From Neocallimastix lanati (nom. inval.) (lineage: Eukaryota; Neocallimastigomycota; Neocallimastigomycetes; Neocallimastigales; Neocallimastigaceae): a stretch of DNA of 13,500 nucleotides. Shown here in pieces: positions 1 through 8,295 of the stretch (its first letter is position 1; every line of letters begins with the position of its first letter). Under the pieces are notes generated by a model. It saw nothing but the letters and a program-made list of their open reading frames with translations. It was not told where the DNA came from and did no database searches. The DNA is taken from assembly GCA_016946835.1 (NCBI GenBank), contig JACVTC010000009.1:2226501-2240000 (forward strand), read 5' to 3'. Both the position numbers and the translations under genes were made by a program.

Positions 1-373
1 AATAATAATAATAAAAATAAAAAAAAATAAAACAATAATATAAAAAAAAAAAAAGATTTTTCTTTTTTTTATTATTATTATGAAAATAAATAAAATAAAA
101 TATGTATATATAATAAAATAAGATAAAACTAATTAAATCTATTTAAGTATAATATACCAAAATATAATTAAATATAATTAAATCTATAGTTAATTAATTA
201 ATAGCAATAAATATATTTAATATACATTATATTTAATATTTTATTTTATTTATTTTATTCTAAGTTTCATCCAAAATAATTAAATTTTAATCAACTACAC
301 TGACCGTTAAATAAAAAAAAAAATTTTTTTTTTAATATATTTAAAATACATATGAAAAATTAAAAATTAAAAA

Positions 374-405
<32 letters not shown>

Positions 406-1420
406 CTGAAATAAAATAAAATAAATAGTTGAAATATAAATGTAAAGTACAGATTAAATAAAATATAATAAAATAAAATTTAATAAAATAAAATAAAATA
501 AAAAAAAAAATAAAACTCACGAAATATGTTTTATTTATTATAAAAAATAATATAAACAAGACATTTTTCATCGAATATAACCTCTTTCTCTGATTGAAAT
601 TTTTATTTATTAAAAAAAATTTTCCCCTTTTCTTTCTTCTTTTTTTCTTATTTTAGAAATAAAATGTAACAAAAACTACTAATACATAATTTTATGAATT
701 TAGACTTTATAAAAAAAATTATAATAACATATGAAGACCTTTTTATTAATAAATTTTTAAGTATATATTAAATTTTTTTGGGTTTAAAACAATAATAATA
801 ATAATAACAAGTAATACTACTAATAATAAATAATATGTAATTAAAAAATTCATAAAATTATAATTAATAATTAAAGCAAAAAATATTATATTTTATTAGA
901 ATGTTAACTTTTCCCGATATACATTATGAATATTTATGGTAACCAAATAAAAAATGTCGGTAAATTAATTTTTAAATAGTATGAGTTTCATCTCAAAACT
1001 AAATTATTAGGCTTTGAAATTTAATATTATAGAATTAATTTAATGTAAATTATTATCATAAGAATTATTTATCATAAAATAATAAAATCTGTTCGTTATA
1101 TTCTGAAATGATTATATTGGAATTAATTATTATGAAATTTTTTTTATTAAATGATATTTTTTATATTAAATGATAGTTAAAACGATAACAATAGCATTAA
1201 AATAATTTGTAAATAATATTAATAAAAATACAAAATAACAGTAAAAAAAAAATAATAAATATTAGAGACAAGAATTATAATAAAGTTACTAATTTTATTA
1301 TAATTAAATTATTTATAATAACTAATATTAATAATACTAATAATTATAATAACTCTTTAAATTTCTTTTAACCCAATATTTTTCATATAAATATTAATAT
1401 TATATTAAAAAATTTGAATA
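1..1420. other. A/T-only intergenic DNA, no gene seen
   Basis: Almost pure A/T with short homopolymers, AATAA-type strings and an ATA triplet run near 793-809. The only longish open frame (minus strand, near 377-650) encodes Phe/Ile/Leu/Tyr low complexity produced by A/T bias and is not supported as a gene. A 13-codon ATG frame at 901 has slightly less biased composition, but nothing around it supports coding. No tRNA-like or conserved segment was recognised. Confidence 0.7.
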
Positions 1421-1490
1421 ATATATTAATCCACATATATTTAAAATAATGTTAATAGTAACTAGAAATTTAATATATGTGGATTAATAT
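1421..1490. repeat. Imperfect inverted repeat, about 22-nt arms
   Basis: The left arm (1421-1443) contains ATTAATCCACATATATT. The right arm (1469-1490) contains AATATATGTGGATTAAT. The arms are reverse complements apart from a one-base length difference in an A/T run, and about 25 nt separate them. The CCACAT/ATGTGG core is informative because it is not simple A/T sequence. It could form a stem-loop or be the ends of a tiny non-autonomous element. No target-site duplication was identified. Confidence 0.6.
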
Positions 1491-1559
1491 GTATTAATAT
1501 TAATTTTTAAAGTTTTTACTTATACTTAACTTTTGTTATATTTATATAAATTACTTTTG

Positions 1560-1735
1560 TACTACCGTTTTATTTATATATTTATTTATATATTAATTTA
1601 AATATATATATTTAAATTTATTTATATATATTATATATATTTATTTATATATTAAATATATTTATATTTATTTATATATATATATTTATATTTATATATT
1701 TATTTAAAAAGTATGAATTTATATTAAAATATATA
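1560..1735. repeat. Degenerate TTTATTTATATAT array
   Basis: About 175 nt of irregularly repeated TTTAT and TATATAT units (for example TTTATTTATATAT and ATATATTTATTT) with drifting unit length. It looks like a microsatellite or minisatellite tract without coding content. The boundaries are approximate. Confidence 0.6.
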
Positions 1736-1774
1736 TATTTAAAGTTTTATATATTAATTATGATTAAAATAAAT

Positions 1775-1932
1775 CATGAGGAGCATCAATACTGCATTTA
1801 CAGTGTTGCAGGGCCAATGCCTCTGAAGGAGAAGACCATAATTTCTTTCAAATAGTTAATTCAAACCTTAATCCAGAATAAGAATTCCCTTAAAACAGAA
1901 ATCTTACAATCTAGAGGCAAAGTTCGTTGCAT
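1775..1932. other. Higher-GC relic of unknown origin
   Basis: A roughly 160-nt island with clearly more G and C than its flanks, including words such as GTTGCAGGGCCAATGCC. Neither strand is open throughout. The plus strand is open for 33 codons at 1780-1878 and then hits TAA. The minus strand is open from upstream of an ATG at 1932 to a TGA at 1861-1863, with a frame containing Leu-Pro-Leu-Asp-Cys and Phe-Trp-Ile-Lys. A small palindrome, ATGATT-AAAATA-AATCAT (1760-1777), sits at its left edge. The composition suggests former coding or transposon DNA, but I do not recognise the family. Confidence 0.4.
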
Positions 1933-2060
1933 ATTAACTTTTTTTCTGAATTTATTTATGCACTTTTATTTTGAATATTACATTTTTTATTTCACATTTC
2001 TTCTCTAAATATTATTATGTTCTAATGGACAAATAATATTTATTTTTTTATTGATTCTGC

Positions 2061-2062
<2 letters not shown>

Positions 2063-2117
<55 letters not shown>

Positions 2118-2120
2118 AAA
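2063..2120. repeat. T48 followed directly by A10
   Basis: Positions 2063-2110 are an unbroken run of T, the longest homopolymer in the window. It is followed at once by ten A (2111-2120), so the last ten T and the A run are perfectly self-complementary. Exact lengths may reflect sequencing or assembly error. There is no sign of a retroposed gene copy beside it. Confidence 0.9.
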
Positions 2121-2827
2121 TATACATATAATTAATAAATAAATAAATAAATAAAATTTAAAGTTTGCCATAGTTGCGGATTATGAGATGATATTAACAA
2201 CCATAATAAATCTTATATAATTGAAATAAAATTATAATTTATATTTTTTTTATATTTTTTTATTGTATTTTTTCATTTTATTTATTATTATAATATTTAT
2301 TCTATTTAATTTTACTTAATTTATCTTATTTTTGAAAAAAAAAAAAAAAAAAAAAAGGTTTTAAAATGTAAAAATTAAAGATTTAAATTTATCGATACAT
2401 TATCAATGATATTTATAAATTATATAAAAATGGATCTTACTCTCTAAAATCGTTACCAATGATTTGTAGATTATGAGTATATTATTCCTTTTTTTTTTTA
2501 AAAAGTACAAAAATAAATTATATGTATATTACCGTTAATTTTTGATAGTAATGAAATAAATACAAAGATATAATAAGAGATATTGATTATAATCATTAAT
2601 AATAATTAAATAATTAAATTGTAATAACTTAATTATATTAACTTATTTTAATAAATAATCTTTTTAAGAACCGCTGGTAAATAAATAGATATATAGAAAT
2701 AAAGTAACAATATTTTCTATATAAAGAAATAAAAATAATAATTATTTAGATAATAAAATATGAAATAAACTAATAATTAAGTTGAATATTAAAATTACGG
2801 CTAATGAAAATATAATTAGCAATAAAC

Positions 2828-2829
<2 letters not shown>

Positions 2830-2861
<32 letters not shown>
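2830..2861. repeat. T32 homopolymer
   Basis: An uninterrupted run of T preceded by AATAAACGG and followed by AGTGATTAAAAC. No adjacent coding relic was recognised. Confidence 0.9.
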
Positions 2862-2863
<2 letters not shown>

Positions 2864-3264
2864 TGATTAAAACTTAAAATTAAAATTATTTAATAATTTA
2901 ACTTTAAAAAAAAATAAAAAATAAATAAAAATAAATTAAAAGTAGGTTGGTTAATCATGTGGTTAAAATTTTTTTATTATTGGTGGTTCTGTTCATGTAA
3001 AAAAAATTTATTCAATTAAATAATATATAATAGAAATAAAAAAAAAAAATTGGTAATAGAAGTAAATATTTATAACCTAAAAAAAAAAAAAAATTAACAT
3101 TAAAAATAAATACTATAAACATGATCCTGTAAGTCCAAGATAAAATACGTCACTCTTATAAAAATTTAAAACTAATTAAAAAATTAATAAAAAAATTAAA
3201 AAAAATATTAATAATAAAAAAAATATTAATAAAAATTATAAATAATTATTTATAGGAGTTTCAG

Positions 3265-3297
<33 letters not shown>
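3265..3297. repeat. A33 homopolymer
   Basis: An uninterrupted run of A between TATAGGAGTTTCAG and GAGTATCTTTACC. It could be a retroposition tail, but no recognisable body precedes it. Confidence 0.9.
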
Positions 3298-3300
<3 letters not shown>

Positions 3301-3966
3301 TATCTTTACCTATTAATATTTCTAAAAATTATTACTTCATTCGTTTTTTTTTTTATTTGGATGAAATGATATAATTTCATTTTGTTATTATTTATTTATT
3401 TGTTTATTTATATTTTATTTATTTATTTAATCTATTTTTCAATTTAGTCGATAATTTCAAAAAATTTAAAAAATTTAAAAAAAGAAAAATTTAAATTTCA
3501 TCAATAATACTGAATTTTTTTTTTCTTTTTTTTTTTTTTTTTTTTTTGTTTATAATTTATTAAATATTAATTAATTTTTATTAAATTAACATAATTAAAT
3601 ATCAATATATAAATAAATATTATATAATATATTTCATAGTTTTATTGTTTTTCCAATTGATTAACACCAAAAAATATATATTTAGTCATATTTACATTTA
3701 AATAATAAAGTTACTCAATAATACAATAATAATGTATTTGTATTTTAAAAGTACAAATATTTTTATTTATTTTTTTAAGAAATTAGACTTAATTTAATTA
3801 ACAATAATATTTTTTAATAAATAAGATAATAAATAAAGTGTAGTCTATTTATTTACTTTTAATAATATTAATAAAAATATTATTATGCCTAGTATTATTT
3901 ATTTATTTTGAATAATAAATTATTTTTATAAATTGAAAGATTATAAGTGTCTCAAATCTTTTAATA

Positions 3967-4805
3967 ATGAACACTGAACAAACAAGTATAACCGAAGAGG
4001 AGGTCAGTGTATCATCTACTATTACATCTTTAATTAAGCAAAATGAAATTTTTAATAGACTTAAAATTATTAAATAGCAGAAATCTTCTTGGTAGGTTGG
4101 ATCACTACATATTATACTCCAAAAATTAAATAGATAAAGGAACGAGAAAAAGATGAATTTAATTATTTTCCGTACCTATATGAACCACACAAGAGATATA
4201 GTAAAGACGTTTCTGAAAAATAAAAAATAAAAACACTAATAATGATAATAAAAACACTTGAAATCGGAACAGACTTAGTAATTCATGAAAATTATTACAA
4301 TGTACAGGAAGGGATACTGGAAAGTTAAGAAGATACTTTATGGTTTTAAACAGGCTTCGAGAGAGTGGAATGAAAACAAAAGCAACACTTTAAAGAAACT
4401 GTCATTTGAAAGATTAAATAATTACACCATGTATATTTGTTTTTAAATTTGATAACGATAAAAATATTATTCATACAATAGGTAATATATGTAGATGGCA
4501 TTCTCATTACAGGTATAGATGAAACGATGGAAAGAACAGTAAATTGGATTTAAAATATATATACTATTACAGACGTCAGTGAAACTGATTTTATCATTGG
4601 TATCAAGATTGAAAAACTAAAAGAAGGATACTTTACTTTAAATCGAAAAGAGATATTTTAAACAATATATTTGAAAAATTCAAACTTTATAAAATTATAA
4701 AAAATAAAGCATCAAAACTAATAAAAGAAGAAGATGATGATGGTGATAATAATAAACCATTTTCACCCAATATTGTATAGATTGGATGTTGGAAATCATT
4801 TAATA
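3967..4805 (+). pseudogene. Decayed Ty1/copia retrotransposon polyprotein (reverse transcriptase part)
   Basis: This is a relic of the reverse transcriptase of a Ty1/copia LTR retrotransposon. From 4312 the plus strand reads GYWKVKK, then LYGFKQASREW, which corresponds to the family's LYGLKQ...W block. After a shift near 4427 it reads PCIFVFKFDNDKN. After another near 4488 it reads IYVDGILITG, the YVDD active-site block with the second Asp replaced by Gly. An in-frame TAA lies at 4551-4553, then TDFIIGIKIEKLKEGY in the same frame. After a further shift near 4650 it reads ILNNIFEKFKLYK and, near 4760-4800, a piece resembling LYRSAVG. RNase H, the LTRs and a confident integrase are missing. A 36-codon ATG frame (3967-4077) and coding-like text near 4150-4215 may be upstream remnants, but I cannot place them. 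It abuts the opposite-strand LINE relic near 4800. The RT identity is firm and the upstream limit is not. Confidence 0.85.
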
Positions 4806-6039
4806 TTTAATTTTTTCATTAATAAATTATATATAGGAACTGAGTTACACGCTTTCTTAAGGTCCGAAAAAAAAAACAAGGTAACTATTTTTATTTTTAT
4901 ATTTTCGTCTCTGACGTATAATTTTTAGTGAAGTGTATAGTTTTATGCATTCTTCTCGGTTACGAAATCCAAATTGTTCTAGTCTAATAAATCCTTTATC
5001 AATTCCATATTTAAAGATTCTACTAGAGATGATTTTTTCCACAATTTTTAATCCATTATTGATAAGAAAGTTGTCACAATAATTATTACAATCTGATGTA
5101 TCGTGCCTTTTTTTATGAATAGAAACTACTATCGATGTGTTGTTCTATGGTTTTGGAAAATCACCATTCCTAATACGATTAATTTAAGGATTTAAGACAT
5201 TTAAAACAAGTTGAAATATTACTATTATTTTCACTAGATTCTTGTGTATCATCTTTACCAGGAATCAAAGCATTGAAGAATTCCATTGGAATCCCATCAG
5301 GACCACAAACTTTAAAGTTAGGGATAGATAATATCGCTTTGCTAATTTCTTTTATCGCTTATATCTTGATTAATTTTCTCATTGTTGTTGCCTTGGATTT
5401 CCAAAAAATTCCTAAGTGCAATCAGAATCTTTCTAAAAGTCTTTAGAAAGACCATGACCTGAAGAATCTGATTCTAGAAATTTATAATGAGAATGCCAAG
5501 CTTTTAATTTTTCACCTGTAGAAGATACTAAATTCATTTTTATTTTTTTTTTATTTTTTTATTTTTTTTTTTTTTTTCATTCTTTTTTACTCATTTCCAT
5601 GCTTTCCTACTATCTTTTTTTAAGAATTAACAAACATCCAATTTTTAATCCAATATAAATATTCTTTTTTTTTTTTTTTTTTTCCTAAATTCGTTACAAT
5701 TTTTATGTAATGATTCACATAGTCTATTATACGATTCAACAATTATTTTTTCATATATTGAACGCCCACCTGGAAGAGCACTCAATTATAAAGTAATAAA
5801 TTATTATTATCATAATCCTTTTATTCAAGTCAAGGATTTTTGTTCAATTATCATTGCAAACTTCAAAAAAGAGATCATCTAGAAAAGGTAAAGATTTATT
5901 TCTGAAAATTTTCCAATTCTTTACAGGCAAAGATAGCTGAAAGAGGAGGAATTCTCAATTCACGAGTAATATCATAGAGACTAAACATTAAGAATTACAA
6001 GATTTAAATCCATAACTCCAATTATAGTTAAAACTGATG

Positions 6040-6042
<3 letters not shown>
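4795..6042 (-). pseudogene. Decayed LINE-type (non-LTR) retrotransposon reverse transcriptase
   Basis: Read on the minus strand from 6042 down, the segment shows blocks in the order of a LINE ORF2 linker and RT. These are a weakly placed DITRELRIPPLSA piece (about 5975-5935), ALPGGRSIYEKIIVESYNRL (from 5779), and LVSSTGEKLKAWHSHY plus LSKDF (about 5540-5445). Then come KAILSIPNFKVCGPDGIP (near 5340, the canonical GPDGIP of RT), INRIRNGDFPKP (about 5190) and SIVVSIHKK...SDCNNY (about 5140-5085). They are followed by NNGLKIVEKIISSRI, YGIDKGFIRLEQFGFRNREE and QRRK (5065-4900), and KKACNSVPIYNLL (about 4862-4820). In-frame stops (for example TAG in place of a Trp codon after FPKP) and frameshifts abound. 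The catalytic Asp of motif A (F-x-D-F-x-K-A-Y-D) is gone: the T/F-rich stretch at 4862-4880 breaks it. RT motifs beyond that, including FADD, are missing, as is the endonuclease. Identity is firm; ends are approximate. Confidence 0.85.

Positions 6043-6043
<1 letters not shown>

Positions 6044-6080
<37 letters not shown>
6044..6080. repeat. A37 homopolymer at edge of LINE relic
   Basis: An uninterrupted run of A starting within a few bases of the upstream limit of LINE-like sequence. In the LINE's orientation it is a T37 before the element, so it cannot be this copy's own 3' poly(A) tail. It could be the tail of another element or independent slippage. Confidence 0.9.
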
Positions 6081-6081
<1 letters not shown>

Positions 6082-6163
6082 GAAAAACGGATAGATTAAA
6101 ATATATTTAATGTAAAGGTTATTAGTGAGAGGACATCAATAAGAATTTAATATAATTAAAAAA

Positions 6164-6189
<26 letters not shown>
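6164..6189. repeat. (AT)13 microsatellite
   Basis: A strictly alternating AT run, followed by TTATATATATAAATATAAATTT. It is simple sequence with cruciform potential and no other feature. Confidence 0.85.
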
Positions 6190-6200
<11 letters not shown>

Positions 6201-6548
6201 AATATAAATTTAAAAAAAAAAATTTTTTTTTTTATAGTTATTTATTTAATTTATTTATTTTATTATTTAATATTATTATTTATTATTAATAATTATTGAT
6301 ATAGGATTATACAATGTAAATTAATAGAATTATTATTGAAGAAAGAGTACAAATGATGATAATAAAAATAAAATAAAAATAAAAATAAAAATATGGGATT
6401 AATTATAAATTTTTTTTTTTTTTTTTTTTTTGTTAAATACTACATACATACATATGATTTTACATGATGACTATGTATTAATAATTATTATTTCTTATAT
6501 TTTCTAAACAAATATGATAAAATATAAAAGATTATAGATTTAAAAATA

Positions 6549-6553
<5 letters not shown>

Positions 6554-6588
<35 letters not shown>

Positions 6589-6606
6589 CTTTTTCTTTTT
6601 TTCTTT

Positions 6607-6643
<37 letters not shown>

Positions 6644-6713
6644 CTTTCCTTTCCTTTTCTTTTTTTTTTTTTTTTTTTTTTTTCTTTTTCTTTGTTTTCT
6701 TTTTCTTTTCTTT
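6554..6713. repeat. A33 facing a 125-nt polypyrimidine tract
   Basis: Positions 6554-6586 are 33 A. Positions 6589-6713 are only T and C except for one G at 6694, including T35 (6609-6643) and T23 (6661-6683) with CTTTCC-type interruptions. A33 and T35 are perfectly complementary across a spacer of about 22 nt. The mirror-rich pyrimidine strand is the type of sequence that can adopt triplex (H-DNA). It lies about 330-490 nt past the stop codon of the minus-strand gene, on whose sense strand it is purine-rich. Confidence 0.85.
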
Positions 6714-7042
6714 ATTATTATTATTATTTTTTTTTTTTTAGTTTATATAAATAAAATAGGAAGAAAAACATTTATAATTGACTTTAAAAAAAATTTTTTT
6801 TTAAAATAAATAAAATAAAATAAAACAAAACAAATAGTAAAGTAGTATAATTGAGTAAAGAATTGATAAAAATATAATAAAATAAAATAAAAAAAACTAC
6901 TTAAAAAAATTTATATACACACTTAAGACTATTATTTATTATTTAAATGAAAATATTATATATATATATATATAAAAGAAAAGAAAGAAGAAAAAAATAT
7001 ATTTATAAAGAGATAAAAAAAAAAAAAAAAAAAAAAAGATTT

Positions 7043-7251
7043 TTATTTATTAATAATCTTATCTCTATATTGATCAATATTTTCAAATGTTAGTATAACA
7101 AGTTCTCTCTTGGTTAAAGGTTTCTTTGTAATTGGACATTTATTTTTACAATCTGGATTATTTAAACATCTAACCCAGCTATCATAACTATATATAGATT
7201 ATTAAAATATATACATATATATACATATTTATATAATATTAATAAATATTG

Positions 7252-7292
<41 letters not shown>

Positions 7293-8254
7293 TTTATTAT
7301 TTTTAATTAAATTTATTTATTTTTATTTTTTTTAAAAAAAAAAAAAATTTACCCCATAACATGTCCATAAGGTGATATGGCTGGTTTTATAACTTCTTCT
7401 AAAGTAATAGGATCTGTAAAACCTGGTAATGGGTTTTCTTCTGGAGTTCTTGGTTGTTGTTCATACTTAGCTCTAGTACGTTTAGTTGTACACCAATTAT
7501 GATATGTACCAGATTTATCATTATCATGTGGGTATAGATAATCATCATCAGAATCACTATCATTATAGGTATACTTGCTCTTACGTTTACGAGTGGTACG
7601 CGTACTAGCACGAGTACTGGTACGAGTACTACTACTAGAAGATGAATTACTTAAAGCTTCTTCAAGATTAATAACCTTCTTTTTATGAGGATGACGGTTA
7701 TGTCTTCTAATTGTACCAACTTGACCATCCTTTTTACCAAATAGATAATGCATTGTTTTACCATCAATAATATAGTTTGGATCAATAATTTGTTTACTCT
7801 TTAAGAGATGTCTATAGAAATTGGAACACTTTATATTAAAGATAAAAAAAAAAAAAAAAATTAAAATATTAAAATATTATTCGCTAATTTTATAATAAAT
7901 TATTTTTTATACAATAATTTATGTATTTAAAAGTTTTAATATTATTCTTTTCCTTAGAAAAAAAAAAAAAAAAAACTTACTTGGTAACCGACACGACCTG
8001 GAATAGTCATTGAGAAAATACCCCACTGACCATCAGCACCAACTTCAGCTAATCTCTCCATGAATAATTTTCTTTCCTCCTGTAAAAAGTGTTAAATATA
8101 TATGTAAATAAATAAATAAATATGTAAATATATATATATATAATTTTTTTTATTGTATTTAATAAAAGAAGAAAAAAAAAAAAAAAAAAAGAATAATTAT
8201 GTAAATAGAAATTTAATTAATAGTTGAATAAATATAAATGACAATAACAACAAT

Positions 8255-8295
<41 letters not shown>

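Larger units (their letters stand above)
1933..3960. other. A/T low-complexity intergenic DNA
   Basis: No gene is recognisable. Slightly less biased words occur near 2160-2200, 2390-2480, 2940-3000 and 3120-3155, but none gives an open frame or RNA fold that I can support. The long homopolymers in this stretch are listed separately. Confidence 0.65.
6043..7042. other. Simple-sequence intergenic DNA between LINE relic and gene
   Basis: About 1 kb without a supported gene. It holds A37, an alternating AT tract, a T20-class run near 6411-6431 and the A33/polypyrimidine block listed below. The stretch nearest the gene (about 6900-7042) is the presumed 3' untranslated and terminator zone of the minus-strand gene. 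AATAAA occurs across the stop codon, but in DNA this A-rich the hexamer has no diagnostic value. Confidence 0.65.

Noticed and set aside
377-650. Minus-strand open frame (Lys/Arg-rich, then Phe/Ile-rich) with a GTGAGT donor-like site followed by poly-T near 516
   Set aside because: The peptide is pure A/T-bias low complexity, there is no partner exon or motif, and the apparent donor is a common chance word here.
2935-3005. tRNA-like text (GTAGGTTGGTTAATCATGTGGTTA)
   Set aside because: There is no T-arm GGTTCRANTCC box, no acceptor stem pairing and no plausible anticodon loop.
4734-4928. 64-codon plus-strand open frame
   Set aside because: Its first part is the tail of the copia relic and its second part is antisense to the LINE relic. 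It is a junction artefact, not a gene.
4857-5042. 61-codon minus-strand frame as a separate gene
   Set aside because: It is the best-preserved piece of the LINE RT, opens without an ATG (GTG at 5042), and its similarity continues upstream and, after a frame break, downstream.
7399-7611. 70-codon minus-strand open frame
   Set aside because: It overlaps exon 9 in another frame, and its Ile/Met/Val-rich peptide has no motif.
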